Assembly (NCBI GenBank): GCA_019454045.1
Contig: SKCR01001886.1
Coordinates: 83,201 to 147,200 of the forward strand
Source: Zanthoxylum bungeanum
Lineage: Eukaryota; Streptophyta; Magnoliopsida; Sapindales; Rutaceae
Reading direction: 5' to 3'
DNA length: 64,000 bases
The first letter of the stretch is position 1. Every line of letters begins with the position of its first letter. The notes under the pieces were generated by a model. That model was given only the letters and a program-made list of their open reading frames with translations. It ran no database searches and was not told the origin of the DNA. Positions 9,514-20,974 of this stretch are shown here, in pieces. The position numbers were made by a program, and so were the translations under genes.

Positions 9514-10893
9514 TGTAGGCATTGCATTTTTGCATATCAGCCCAATGATGAGCCTCGAATGGAGGCACTACTTTTTAGTTGCGGAAGTTGCGGAAAGCGG
9601 TCGTCGGAAGGGAAAGGTCAAGAATTGACATTTTTGTTGGATTTGGTTCGCTTGTTCAAACTTCGGGTTCGCTCGTTCGGTATCTATTTTAAAATTATCC
9701 TCGGCCCGGTTCACCAATACCCCACGTCCAAACCCATTTTTCCATGCCCCACATTAGCCGCCCATAATGCCACCTTTTCCCAAATAATAACCAAAACCCA
9801 TACCCTGCAACCACCCATACAAAACAACAAACAACAAACCAAAACCCATGCCACTCACGCCCCTCACCCAAATACCAAACCAAACAAGACACAAAGCAAC
9901 AGAAACCAAAACCCATACCACCCATCACTCCACTGACCAACTTGCAACTACCCATACCAAGCCAAAACACTAGCCAACAAACAAACTAAACTACCACCCA
10001 TAACAACCCATACCATCACCCATGTTTCACACAGGCCACGACCCCACGCCCAGCACCCTCACTTGATCCTGTTGCCCACACACATACAGGAGGAGGGACC
10101 TTCATTGTCTTCAATCCTACATGCACTGCACACAAGCACCCTCACTTCACAACTTCACGTAGCCCTACGCCCTTCTACTCACAAACTCCACGTAATTAAT
10201 CATCAAAACCCACCTTCATGCCCCTCCTATTGCCGTGAACCAGCAACACCTCTCACTGACCTTCACAAACCAGAATATATGCCCAGCACACCACTTGCTT
10301 CCCCACTCGGCAACACATCTAGACCACTCTCACGTTACTGCCACACGTGAACCCTTCGAGCATCAGCCAACTCTCTCGGCCTTAGGATCCTAACACCCTT
10401 CGCCCAAGCCCTAACCTTGTCCACTCACCATGCAAAAATAAAGACAAATATAAGCCACATCTCACGCCCTTTGCACTCAGCCTCCACACGCCCTCATGAT
10501 TCACAAGCCCCACACTGCAGCCCTTCAACGCCACAAACCCTCACTGCCAGCAGCCCTTCAACGCAAACTCTCAGTCACGACACCAATCAGCTCACAACCC
10601 TAAGACTCACGTAAGGACATCCAGTCCCATGCGTAACCAGCAAACACACAGCAGCAACCAATATAGCCTCAAACCCACGTCAATAAGCAGCCTCACATGC
10701 CCTCAAACTGCACCAAGTATTGCCCTTCATTCACACACTCAAGGAACAACCATCAAAGCTCCTCACCCACGAGCTGCCCCATGCACGGATATTGCCAGCA
10801 ACCTCACGCCTAGCAGCCACAGCTCATCAACCCAACCGCCATCACCAACCTGCAAGTTAAGACCCCTCTCGCCACTGCAACAACTATTCATGC

Positions 10894-10898
10894 CTCTG
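10894..10898. repeat. Target-site duplication of young copia (ctctg), left
   Basis: ctctg at 10894-10898 is repeated exactly at 16108-16112. The empty site is seen in LTR1 near 2646-2652 (gcctctgactc). Confidence 0.9.
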
Positions 10899-11229
10899 TG
10901 AAAGAAACTCTGTAGTTTCTGTTTGGGAAGAGAGAAAGTGAAAGAGAGTTGTTGGAAGCTAGAGAAGAATACTGAGCAAGCTTTATTATTTTGTGTTTGT
11001 TAAAAGATACAAAATTACATCATACAAAGTTTATAACCGAATCTACTATTTATACTAAATAATCTGCCTGCTATAACTAACACACTTTTAACCTTAACAA
11101 ACTACTAACAAGAATAACAAACTTGCTGAGTCATTGATCCATGTGAACCATTTTCTGTCCAATCACAAAACAGAGATTTTGTCCACGTCAGCAGCATACT
11201 GAGATGCTGCTCTGCTTAATACTCTAACA
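10899..11229 (-). repeat. 3' LTR of the young copia
   Basis: 331 bp running from TGAAAGAAACTC to ACTCTAACA on the plus strand. The only difference from 15778-16107 is one T in the run near 11055-11060. Confidence 0.95.
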
Positions 11230-11240
11230 TCCCCCCTCAA
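11230..11240 (-). other. Polypurine tract of the young copia
   Basis: On the minus strand TTGAGGGGGGA directly abuts the 3' LTR. Confidence 0.8.
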
Positions 11241-11242
11241 GC

Positions 11243-13074
11243 TCAAGGGAGTGAAAAGACATTGAGCTTGCTGCGAAGATAATGAAATGAGGAATAGGGA
11301 AGTGCCTTGGTTAAAATATCTGCTGTTTGATCTTCACTAGGAACAAAAGAGACTGTGATGGACTTGTCAGCGACCTTGTCACGAATGAAGTGAACATCTA
11401 ATTCAATGTGTTTAGTCTTCGCATGATAGACTGGGTTGCTAGCAAGAGCAATGGCACCTTGATTATCACACCACAGAGTAGGAGGAGAGATAAGTTGAAG
11501 GTTGAGTTCAGTGAGTAAGGACTTAATCCACAGAACCTCAGCAGTGGCAAGAGCTAGAGCTCTGTATTCAGATTCGGTGCTGGACCTGGAAATGATACCT
11601 TGCTTCTTAGAGGACCAAGAAACCAAATTTGGACCAAGAAAAGCAGCATAACCAGCAACAGACCTTCTATCATCTCTGTCACAAGCCCAATCAGCATCAC
11701 TAAAGCATTGAAGATGCATACTACTGGTGGAGTAAAATTGGAGGCCATAATGAGATGTACCATGTAAGTATCGAAGCAACCTTTTACAAGCTTGCCAATG
11801 AATATCAGTAGGACAAGACAGAAACTGTGATAGCTTGTTAACAGAGAACGCTATCTCTGGGCGAGTTAAAGTGACATATTGAAGAGCGCCAACAATGCTT
11901 CTATAGGAAGTAAGATCAGAAATAGGAGAACCATCTGACTTAGTAAGAGGATGGCCTGCTGCCATAGGTGTGGCACAAGGACTGGAATGAAGCATATCAT
12001 GCTTAGCCAAAATATCTGCTATATACTTGGATTGAGAAAGATGCAAACCATCAACATTTTTGTTCACTTCAATACCTAGGAAGTAATGAAGTTCTCCCAG
12101 ATCTTTAAGAGCAAAAGTATTATGGAGGGCTGTGATGGTATGTTGAATCAATGAAGGATTTGAGCTAGTAACAATAATATCATCAACATAGACCAGAAGC
12201 AGAATTAAGTGACCATGTTCCCATTTGTAGAACAAAGAAGTATCAGACTTTGCATTGAGGAAATGCCACTGATGAGTAAGAACAGTTTTGAGTTTATCAA
12301 ACCAAGCCCTTGGTGCTTGCTTTAGACCATAGAGAGCCTTGTGGAGACGACAGACATGATCAGGCCTTGAAGTATCTACAAATCCTTCTGGTTGCTGCAT
12401 ATAAACTTCTTCAGTGAGAACTCCATTGAGAAATGCATTATTGACATCAACCTGTCGAATAGACCACTTATGCATAACAGCAATGCTTAGAACAATCCGT
12501 ATAGTGGAAGCCTTAACAACTGGGCTGAAGGTTTCTGTGTAGTCATAGCCATAGGTTTGATGAAAACCTTTTGCCACCAAACGAGCTTTGTATCGTGAGA
12601 TGGAGCCATCTGAGTTGCGTTTAATCTTAAACACCCATTTGTTCCCAATAATTTTGACAGGAGAAGAAGGCTTAACCAAAGTCCAGGTATTATTGGATTG
12701 TAGAGCTGAAAATTCATCTTTCATGGCCTGATGCCATTTGGGATCTGACAAGGCTACTGAAACCTTGGTAGGTTCAACAGGAGAAGACAAAAAAGCTGTC
12801 ATATAGGTTTTAGGTTTAAAAATTCCCAGTTTGGATCTAGTTACCATTGGATGGCCTGATGGTGGTTGTAAAGGCAGAGTATGATTAGATATATGGGAAG
12901 GACCAGGTTCTGAATTGGCAGAGACAGGACTAGTAGAGGAAGAAGTGGAATTTTGAGAATTATTGGGATGGGAAGTATCAGAGGCAGAAAGACCATGTGG
13001 ATCATCTGGAACCTGAGGAAGTGAATACTGCTGCTGAGGAATTGCTAGAGGAATTGGTTGAAGAAGGCAGTGTG
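11243..13074 (-). CDS. Copia reverse transcriptase and RNase H
   Basis: This open frame copies the element RNA to DNA and removes the RNA strand. The frame is open from about 13074, first through a Ser/Pro/Gln-rich linker; the first Met of the domain is at 12847 (MVTRSKLGIFKPK). Reverse transcriptase motifs include NTWTLVKPSSPVKIIGNKWV, the first catalytic Asp in IRQVDVNNAFLNG and the active site YVDDIIVTSS. RNase H shows the four acidic positions in CFSDADWACDRDDRRS, SRSSTESEYRALA, LWCDNQGAIALA and HIELDVHFIRD. The frame ends at 11243 next to the polypurine tract. No stop interrupts these two domains. A one-base shift near 13075 cuts it off from integrase. Confidence 0.95.
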
Positions 13075-14040
13075 TGTTTCTAATGAGACATCTGATGAAG
13101 GAGGAGAATTATGATCATCAGAGTGAGTGGTTGAAGAAGACACAGAAGAGAAATCTTTCCCAGGAGCATAAGGAAAGCTGGTTTCATCAAAAATCACATG
13201 ATTAGAAACATAGACCCTTCCGGAGGAGTGGAGACATTTGTATCCCTTATGATGAGAACTGTAACCTATGAAAATACATCTAAAACTTCGGAACTCCAGT
13301 TTATGTTTATGATATGGTCTGAGATAAGGAAAGCAAGAGCACCCAAAAATTCTGAGAAATGAGTAATCAGGTGGAACATTGAATAATTTTTGATAGGGAG
13401 AGATATTATTAAGGACAGTTGTGGGTTGTCTGTTGATAAGGTATACTGCAGAATGAAAAGCATTCCACCAGAAGATCAGAGGAAGATTAGCTTGTGCAAG
13501 AAGTGTCAAGCCAACATCAACTATATGTCTATGCTTCCTTTCTATCCTACCATTTTGGTGATGAATGTGAGGACAAGGATGTCTAAAATGAATTCCATTG
13601 GTAGCAAGATAATCACTGAGGGACCTGAACTCTCCTCCCCAATCAGTTTGTAAAGTTTTGATTTTAAGACTGAGATGATTTTCAATGAAAGTCTTAAACT
13701 GAACAAAAATAGGAAAAGCATCTGACTTGGATGTAAGTGGAAATATCCAAGTAAACCTGCTAAAATCATCAAGAATAGACAGATAATACTTGTACCCTTG
13801 AGTGGAACATACATGAGAAGGACCCCAAAGATCAGCATAAAGTAATTCTAAGGGTTGAATACTTTTTGTCTCAACAGAATCAAAATGAAGTAAATGACTT
13901 TTGCCTATTTGACATGCATTGCAAAAGTTCAAATGTGACAGTTTATTTATATCACAAGGAATGTTACAAAGTTTGAGTACATTCCTGAGTGTGTGAATAG
14001 GTGGATGACCAAGTCTCTTGTGGAGAACTGAGAGGTCAGT
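13075..14040 (-). pseudogene. Copia integrase, frameshifted at both ends
   Basis: The zinc-binding part is seen from LHKRLGHPPIHTLRNV to NFCNACQIGKSH (HHCC pattern). The catalytic triad is intact: Asp in LYADLWGP, Asp in LQTDWGGEFRSL and Glu in NGRIERKHRHIVD. The conserved tail IFGCSCFPYLRPY and IFIGYSSHHKGYKC follows. The upstream join to protease is lost near 14045-14060 by a frameshift (stop after CDALV). The downstream join to reverse transcriptase is lost near 13075. Confidence 0.9.
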
Positions 14041-14056
14041 ACCTTTGTTACCTTTT

Positions 14057-15310
14057 TCATACTAAAGCATCACATTGAATATTAGGCAAACAGGAAACTA
14101 AGAAATTTGTTTTGACTGAAGAATACACTGAATCATCAGAGTGAGACAGCTGAGAAAACATAGAGATAGGAGTAGATGGTTGAGATGAGTTATAGGAGCA
14201 GATGAGATTGTTTTGAGATGGAATTTGAACTTTGTAGAGACCTTCCTTAGCAATTCCTTTAAGCAGAGTGGTCCCCGTATTCCTGGCCTTTACAAGACAA
14301 CATTTGTCATGAAACTCAATAAAAACATTATTATCAGCCAATAATTTTGAAATACTAAGCAGATTTTTGGTTATGGATGGGACAAAGAGAACATGTTTCA
14401 ACAATAAGGAGTTAGGTAGGTGTGTAGGTAGTGAAACAGATCCAATTTGGTCAATTTTCAGTCCTAAACCATTACCTATATGCAGCTTATCAGGTCCATT
14501 GTAGAGCAAAGCATCAGAAAGTATACCTGAATCATTAGTAACATGATTTGTAGCTCCACTGTCAATATACCAGGCTGGATCTTCAATCATTTCTGGAGCT
14601 GAGGCAAGTTGAGCAGTCTTAGGGCTCTGAACGGCATACTCATTTGGCATGACTGGACCAGTATATACCATATTGCCTTGATATCCACTGCCTTGATAAC
14701 CATAGCCTCTGCTAGGTCCTCCTGAAAAACCTCTCCCAAAACCTGTGTAGTTGTAGTTTTGAGGAGAAGTATTTCCAGGATTTCCATGTGGTCTATATCC
14801 TCCATTATTATAGCCTCCGTTATTTCCTCTAAATTGTTTAGGTACAAAGCCCTGATTAAACCTATTCCTGCACTTATAAGCTCCATGACCAGGAATGAAA
14901 CAAATCTGGCACACAAGACTACCATCAACAATGTTCTTTCCTTTGTCAAAACTTCCTCCATGGCTATATCCTCCACTATATCCAGGCCTATTTCCATTAT
15001 ATCCACCTCCACCTCCTTTGTTGTAAGCATTATTCTTACCAAAATTCTGATTCCTTTGAGCAACATTGGCAGACAGATGATGTTGAACTTCATTACTGAG
15101 TTTACCTACAACTTGCTCAATCCTACATTCATGACTAACTAGTAGCGCATACAATTCTTCTAAGTTCATGGTCTCAGCTCTTGCTAGCACATTAGTTACT
15201 AAAGACTCATATTTTGTATCTGAATTCAGGCCAGTAAGTATACACAAAATCAGATCATCATTTGATATAGGTTTTCCAGCAACAGCTAAACTATCGGCTA
15301 AATTCTTCAT
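14057..15310 (-). CDS. Copia gag C-terminal half and protease
   Basis: This 417-codon open frame starts MKNLADSLAVAGKP. It carries the gag capsid helices, a Gly/Asn/Tyr-rich linker, one CCHC zinc knuckle (CQICFIPGHGAYKC, spacing CX2CX4HX4C) that binds the RNA genome, and the aspartic protease active site in WYIDSGATNHVT. It ends with the gag-pre-integrase region. Its true N-terminus is in another frame upstream, so on its own this is a partial gene. The Gly-rich linker is unusually long for the family. Confidence 0.9.
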   Translation of the reverse strand: MKNLADSLAVAGKPISNDDLILCILTGLNSDTKYESLVTNVLARAETMNLEELYALLVSHECRIEQVVGKLSNEVQHHLSANVAQRNQNFGKNNAYNKGGGGGYNGNRPGYSGGYSHGGSFDKGKNIVDGSLVCQICFIPGHGAYKCRNRFNQGFVPKQFRGNNGGYNNGGYRPHGNPGNTSPQNYNYTGFGRGFSGGPSRGYGYQGSGYQGNMVYTGPVMPNEYAVQSPKTAQLASAPEMIEDPAWYIDSGATNHVTNDSGILSDALLYNGPDKLHIGNGLGLKIDQIGSVSLPTHLPNSLLLKHVLFVPSITKNLLSISKLLADNNVFIEFHDKCCLVKARNTGTTLLKGIAKEGLYKVQIPSQNNLICSYNSSQPSTPISMFSQLSHSDDSVYSSVKTNFLVSCLPNIQCDALV

Positions 15311-15314
15311 CTTT

Positions 15315-15760
15315 GTAAAGTAGTCACTGATACTTAACGAACTTTCTTAACAGTTTGCAATTGCATCTTAATAGGCATTACTCTAGCTTGAGATTGAGAG
15401 ATAAACATGTTATTCAAACTTTGCCACAAATCAAAAGAGGTTGAACAATGAATTACCGAAGACAAGATATTCTCATGCATGGAGGATAGCAACCAACTGA
15501 GAAGAAGCTGATCAGTTTTGATCCAATTATCAAAGCTTGGATTCTCAGATCTATTCAGTGTGTCTCCAGATCCAGTGCTAGATCCTTCTTCAGCCAAAAC
15601 AGAGAATCGTTCTGGACACTTTTTCTCCATTAATGAAGCCTTCCAAGCCATTGCCTCTAATTGAGGTAAGGACTTGCGTTCGCCAAACAATAAAATTGTT
15701 GCGACCAAGCTTGACAGGTGTTACAAAGCTGAAACTTGTGTTAATGTTCATATTTGTCAT
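15315..15760 (-). pseudogene. Copia gag N-terminus in two frames
   Basis: The likely start is the ATG at 15760-15758 (MTNMNINTSFSFV), just inside the primer site. The first frame reads KLGRNNFIVWRTQVLTSIRG to FINGEK, then an A-run near 15625-15640 shifts the frame to KKCPERFSVLAEEGSSTG and FDLWQSLNNMFISQSQAR. A second shift near 15330 separates this from the ORF at 15310. Confidence 0.85.
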
Positions 15761-15777
15761 GAATGGCTCTGATACCA
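15761..15777 (-). other. Primer-binding site of the young copia (initiator tRNA-Met type)
   Basis: On the minus strand TGGTATCAGAGCCATTC follows the LTR end without a gap. TGGTATCAGAGC is the standard complement to plant initiator tRNA-Met. Confidence 0.9.
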
Positions 15778-16107
15778 TGAAAGAAACTCTGTAGTTTCTG
15801 TTTGGGAAGAGAGAAAGTGAAAGAGAGTTGTTGGAAGCTAGAGAAGAATACTGAGCAAGCTTTATTATTTTGTGTTTGTTAAAAGATACAAAATTACATC
15901 ATACAAAGTTTATAACCGAATCTACTATTTATACTAAAAATCTGCCTGCTATAACTAACACACTTTTAACCTTAACAAACTACTAACAAGAATAACAAAC
16001 TTGCTGAGTCATTGATCCATGTGAACCATTTTCTGTCCAATCACAAAACAGAGATTTTGTCCACGTCAGCAGCATACTGAGATGCTGCTCTGCTTAATAC
16101 TCTAACA
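15778..16107 (-). repeat. 5' LTR of the young copia
   Basis: 330 bp, almost identical to the 3' LTR. A TATA box on the minus strand (TATAAATAG, 15933-15925) marks the promoter of the element. Confidence 0.95.
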
Positions 16108-17479
16108 CTCTGACTCTAAAAAACGACAAACTCAGTTCGCACAAAGGACCTTCATTTCAGCCTCAACTCACGCACAAATGGCTTCAAACTTCACGGATCA
16201 ACCATCAAATAACCCAAATACCCTTCTCAGCAGCAGACCATCAGCTCAGCCCTCCAACCATACGTCCCATACACATAAATCCCTCACAAAACCAGCCCTC
16301 TTCATCCCCTAAAGCCACGCAAATCATAACCCTAAAACAGCCCCCATGCATGCGTGATAGCGCACCCAATAAACCCTAACCTCTCATGCATAAACGGATG
16401 CACAGCAATGATAAACCCTTAGCTATTTCACACGCAAATAACAGCCCCTCTGACCGCCAAGATACCCTGAAACAGTGGCCAAATAACCACCCAAAAATCA
16501 ACCCAGAAACTGCCCTGGAACCGTGAGAAAAATCATCCTGAAACCATGAGTGAAAATCACATGTGAAAATAGCAAAAACAGCGGAAACAGCGGACCGGTA
16601 AAAACAGCAAAAACAGCGGAAATAATGGACCAGTCAAAACAGTAGAAACATCGAACCGGTGAAAACAGTCGAAACGACATCCCTTCCGGCACCGTGGAAC
16701 GCACTCCCGGAAAGCGACTTAAAAGGTAAGACCTGAGGGCACCCTTTTATTTATTATCCTTTATTTTTTAGTTATTTTATTACTTTATTTCGCATGAGTA
16801 TTGTGAATTGGTGCATGATGTGATTTCCGGGTGAACGGAACATGTGTCTCTCTTGTGGTATATCGGATGGAAACCCGGACGTAAATTCCGTAGCCGAATC
16901 CGAATGGACGGTATTGCGGTTTGCACTCGGGATACAATGTCACGTATCACTTGAGAGACACACGTATTTCGTTTCATCCAAAGTTTGTATTTGAGCATGT
17001 TATAGTCTTTAGGTTATTCGTTTATTATTTAAAGCATGGTTTAATTTAGTTTGTTATTTATTTGTTAAAGCATATTTAGGTTGTTTCTTATGCATGTTAT
17101 TAGTTTATGATGTGTTTGGATAATGATTTATACATGTTGATTTAATGGTTCAATATGCTCATTGTGTTACATTGCGTGAAGTTATTTGGATGAAAGCATG
17201 TTAGATCTAAGTACCCTTGAGCATGATTATTGAGTAGACTTGGTTAAATTATTGCACAAATCCGTTCATTACAAGTGGCATAAGTAAGGGACCATTCCGA
17301 ACCCAACGGTTTGAGGTCTTCCCTTGCGAGGGGTGAGTGCGGCCTTAAATCTTTTTTTCCCGGTTCACACCGGGTGGCGACTCCATTTTATTTCTCCGGT
17401 TTCGTCCCTCGCGGGCTATTCCGTACTCCCGACCGGGCCGCGAGCCCGGAACAGCGTCGTCCATTTTCTGTGTCCTACA

Positions 17480-19442
17480 GTCTGGCGACTCCACTGGGGA
17501 TAGAGAATCGGCCCCGAAATAATGTCTTGTAATGTTTGTGATTTGTGTTTTAATTAATCATGTCTACCGTGGGTTTAAGGAGTTTAATCAAAGGCATTAT
17601 TAAGGCTAGGTGATAGTTTGGTGTCTTCCTTCACTCACTACCTTTCTATAAGGAAAAGCTGTGAAGACACCTAGATAATCATTCACCCGTAGCTTATTGT
17701 GATAGACTAATTTGGAGGACTCGTTGTTTATTCCTGTCACCAAGCAAGCGATAAGAGCCTAAGGGCTTGGGTACTTAAGATAGCCTCGCTCCACCCTCCC
17801 TCTGGGGAATCTACAATGGGAAATCCATTTGACAGTTAGTCACATACCATAACTCGTTGGCACGTACCGTAAGGTATAAAAAAGGTGCTTTCACTTGGTC
17901 GTTTGAACCCTTGAGTGGGGAGTCCTAGTTGTGGGCAATCCTTCGTCAGCGAGAGCCTTTGTTTACATTCTTTTAAACCTACATGTGAACCTTAATTGTA
18001 TGACCCTTATAAATTATTTATGCTTGTGTTTAAGACCATCATCATTTGGATTCAATTGAACCTTTTGTCAAGAGATATGAACTTGTTGGGCCATTTAAAC
18101 TGGAGCGAGTTCGTGTCCTTTGACAATTGGGTCAAAAGTTTCTAAAATGTCAATGGGCCATTTTGTATTTGGGCCTCTTATCATTTGAAGTTGTTTAGCC
18201 ATGTATCGCAAAAGTGTAAATTTGTTGGGCCTTTTCAACTGGGACAAGTTTGCACCGCGCAATAATGTGATTGAATACTTTAAAAATGATGATAGGCCAA
18301 CTTATATATGTATTTTCCGCATCACACGCATCTCAAGCATTTCATGCATACACGCATCATGTTAACCCTTTTGTGTCTTAAAAGCCATCATAGATTCATG
18401 TTGGGTTAGGAAAGCAGAGAGACTCGTCAAGAGACCGTCAGTCAACATGAGCAAATTAGCAAGCGAGAGATCCCGCCTGGATCAATTAGAGATTAAAGTA
18501 ACTAAAATTATTGAGATGTTGCAAGTCCTAACTAATGTTGTGGCCAGTCTGACCGTACACGGTATAGCCGATAACAGAAAGTTTTACAATCAGAATAGAA
18601 AGACCATCGGGGAATCCTCGGAAGAAGTAAGCAGAAAAGACAGTATAGTCATTCAGCAATGGGAAACAGGGCAGCGAGACTATCAGATCTAAAAGAGAAT
18701 GAGTTCACCGAGCCGATCAATGTTGACAGACTGAAGCTGTATTTAGTCTGAGGGAGAGAAGACTGAGCAGTCACCAAGAGAATTGGCGGAAGACTTAACC
18801 CAATGGGATATGAAATTCATCCATGCATTCATGCATACACGTAACGTACTTGCAATTCTTGTGTTTGTTCTATGTTTGCAGGTTTCAAACAGAAGAGAAG
18901 AACCGACATGAGGAACACATGACGCCGAGGAGCACAATGATGGCCTCACCCATCAAGAACAGAGAGTATCTCTACACATGTATGTGTATACGTTACATGC
19001 ACACGTCTTTATTCTATTGTTTTGTGTTTGCAGGTTTCAAAGAAGAAAAAAAAAAGAGAAAAAGAAAGCAGCAAAGATCAAAATGTGGCAGAAGCACTGA
19101 GGATGACATTGAAGACACATTGACAGATGGATTTCGATCATGTCTAGCTGAAGATGATGAATTCAGTGCTAACAGAGAGGCAACCCAAACACTTTGTTAC
19201 GATTTCTATTTTCATGTTTTGTGTATACATGTCGTAGAATTTTTATTTTGTGTGTTATTTTGGTAGGTAAAAGCGAAGACATGGCATTTTAAGACAGAGG
19301 GGATGATGCTTGGCAATCACGAAGATGAGAGCTAATTCATTAGTGGTGGCAGAGTAAAAGAAGAATTCATGAGACGCATCCTAATGAACTTATGCCAAGC
19401 AAGAGGCGTATTGAGTACACAATTCCTTTGCTTTAATTATTG
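17480..19442 (+). repeat. Partial second internal region of LARD
   Basis: A near-identical copy of 4025-5984, starting with the primer site (17483-17500) and stopping just before the LOG upstream region. At 19443 it jumps into LTR sequence equivalent to 3385, sharing only one base (C) with both sources at the joint. The second LOG copy and minisatellites have been lost. Confidence 0.9.
18447..18692 (+). CDS. Second copy of the short possible gag-remnant ORF
   Basis: 81 codons, identical to 4988-5233 except that one Glu in KVTEIIEM is Lys. It is a passive duplicate within the LARD dimer. As with the first copy, I cannot name a function. Confidence 0.3.
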   Translation: MSKLASERSRLDQLEIKVTKIIEMLQVLTNVVASLTVHGIADNRKFYNQNRKTIGESSEEVSRKDSIVIQQWETGQRDYQI

Positions 19443-20082
19443 CATGTGTTCTCTCTTGTGGTATATCGGATGGAAACCCGGACGTAAATTCCGTAGTCGA
19501 ATCCGAATGGACGGTATTGCGGTTTGCACTCGGGATACAATGCCACGTATCACTTGAGAGACACACGTATTTCGTTTCATCCAAAGTTTGTATTTGAGCA
19601 TGTTATAGTCTTTAGGTTATTCGTTTATTATTTAAAGCATGGTTTAATTTAGTTTGTTATTTATTTGTTAAAGCATATTTAGGTTGTTTCTTATGCATGT
19701 TATTAGTTTATGATGTGTTTGGATAATGATTTATACATGTTGATTTAATGGTTCAATATGCTCATTGTGTTACATTGCGTGAAGTTATTTGGATGAAAGC
19801 ATGTTAGATCTAAGTACCCTTGAGCATGATTATTGAGTAGACTTGGTTAAATTATTGCACAAATCCGTTCATTACAAGTGGCATAAGTAAGGGACCATTC
19901 CGAACCCAACGGTTTGAGGTCTTCCCTTGCGAGGGGTGAGTGCGGCCTTAAATCTTTTTTTCCCGGTTCACACCGGGTGGCGACTCCATTTTATTTCTCC
20001 GGTTTTGTCCCTCGCGGGCTATTCCGTACTCCCGACCGGGCCGCGAGCCCGGAACAACGTCGTCCATTTTCTGTGTCCTACA
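19443..20082 (+). repeat. LARD LTR3, 5'-truncated (640 bp)
   Basis: It matches 3385-4024 of LTR1 base for base in length. It ends GTCCTACA at the outer target duplication gatgt (20083-20087). Confidence 0.9.
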
Positions 20083-20735
20083 GATGTCAATATGATTTTA
20101 CCCCGAGTATCCGTTCAAAAAATAATATAACTGATGTCGCGCCCGTCTTTCCAACATCTGATCAATGAATGGCAGCGGAAAATGGTCTTTCCTTGTTGTT
20201 TTTTTAAGCTTTCGGTAGTCCATGCATACTCTCCATCCAGTCACAGATCTTGTTGGAATCAGCTCATTCTTTTCATTTGTGACTACAATTATTACTCCTT
20301 TCTTCGGTACACACTGCATATGACTCACCCAAGTGCTGTCTGAGATAGGGTTAATGATGCCAGCATCCAACCATTTGATGATTTCTTTCTTCATGACCTC
20401 CTTCATGATTGGATTTAGTATTCGTTGATGCTCCACTGTGGGTTTGTACTCATCGTTCATCAGAATCTTGTGCATGCAAAATGATGGACTAATGCCTCGA
20501 ATGTCTGCTATAGTCCAGCCAATGGCTTTCTTGTGTTCTCATAACACTCTCAGCAACTTTTCTTCCTGCTCCAATGTTAGCGAAGAAGAAATAATAACAT
20601 GTAATTCAGAAGAGTTTCCAAGGAATGCATACCTGAGATGGCTTGGCAGTAGCTTTAGCTCCAACTGTGGTGGTTCTTCAATTGAGGGCTTGATTTTCTC
20701 CTTCTTTAGTAGTTCCAGACTTTCAACTAGTGGTG
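20083..20735 (-). pseudogene. Athila reverse transcriptase, N-terminal half
   Basis: From 20475 the frame reads MHKILMNDEYKPTVEHQRIL, NPIMKEVMKKEIIKWLDAG, PISDSTWVSHMQCVPKKG, SVTGWRVCMDYRKLKK and FPLPFIDQMLE to FLNGYSG, the fingers and first half of the palm of a Ty3/gypsy reverse transcriptase. A TAA replaces the codon after GYSG. The rest of the palm is at 1257-1043 across the LARD. Upstream (20739-20539) is the pol linker LLPSHLRYAFLGNSSELHVI, which usually lies between protease and reverse transcriptase in Athila. Confidence 0.85.
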
Positions 20736-20941
20736 TCAATTTGTAGCCAAGAGTGGTCTCTCGAGTATGATCGGCACGTCTTCATCTTCCTCCATATCAA
20801 GGACAATAAAATCTGCTGGCAAAATGAATTTGTCAACTTTGACCAGTACATCTTCAATTACACCTCTCAAAAATACGAGCGTTTTATCAGCAAGTTGCAG
20901 AGAGACTGATGTGGGCATTATTTTTTCCTGAAAATGGTTCT
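20736..20941 (-). pseudogene. Athila protease domain, 5' side disrupted
   Basis: The frame reads MPTSVSLQLADKTLVF, GVIEDVLVKVDKFILPADF and VLDMEEDEDVPIILERPLLA, matching the protease-like region at 30369-30046 in Athila-2. It is cut off upstream near 20925-20941 by a patch of foreign DNA (the trihelix fragment), so the frame that reads on past 20941 is not Athila. Confidence 0.8.
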
Positions 20942-20974
20942 TTTGATGATTTCTTTCTTCATGACCTCCTTCAT
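20942..20974. repeat. 33-bp filler copied from 20374-20406
   Basis: These 33 bases are identical and in the same orientation to 20374-20406 in the Athila reverse transcriptase 568 bp away. They sit exactly at the left edge of the trihelix gene fragment. A second filler of 15 bases is at 21585-21599 and equals 20461-20475. Confidence 0.85.

Larger units (their letters stand above)
10899..16107 (-). mobile_element. Young Ty1/copia retrotransposon (Ale/RE1-like)
   Basis: A complete 5209-bp element on the minus strand: 5' LTR 15778-16107, primer site 15761-15777, gag, protease, integrase, reverse transcriptase and RNase H in copia order, polypurine tract, and 3' LTR 10899-11229. The exact 5-bp duplication ctctg flanks it. 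The two LTRs (330 and 331 bp) differ by a single inserted base, so it is the youngest insertion in the window. Short LTRs and the MVTRSKLGIFKPK sequence before reverse transcriptase fit the Ale/Retrofit group (inference). All catalytic residues are present, yet the single polyprotein is cut by about four frameshifts. Confidence 0.95.
9514..17479 (+). repeat. LARD LTR2, split by a copia insertion
   Basis: The pieces 9514-10898 and 16108-17479 join across the ctctg target duplication to give an LTR of about 2752 bp that matches 1258-4024. It ends GTCCTACA and is followed by a second primer-binding site (17483-17500) instead of flanking DNA, so this LTR is internal to a dimer. Confidence 0.85.
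1258..20082 (+). mobile_element. Dimeric non-autonomous LTR element (LARD-like) carrying a LOG-like gene
   Basis: The order is LTR1 (1258-4024), internal region 1 (4025-9513), LTR2 (9514-17479, split by a young copia element), partial internal region 2 (17480-19442) and a 5'-truncated LTR3 (19443-20082). The LTRs start TGTAGGCATT and end GTCCTACA. The outer ends are flanked by gatgg/gatgt. No gag-pol domains are present, only a short possible gag remnant, intron-like modules, a LOG-like pseudogene and two minisatellites. The primer site resembles those of Tat/Ogre elements, which are primed by tRNA-Arg, so the parent was probably of that group (inference). Length without the nested copia is about 13.6 kb. 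Confidence 0.85.

Noticed and set aside
8941..9522. Cys-rich minus-strand frames (CVCAPFWSAIFGICC-like repeats)
   Set aside because: They are translations of the 42-bp minisatellite on the reverse strand.
15761..15777. tRNA gene signal at primer-binding sites (also 4028, 17483, 32312, 56432)
   Set aside because: Only 12-18 bases complementary to tRNA 3' ends are present, no tRNA body.
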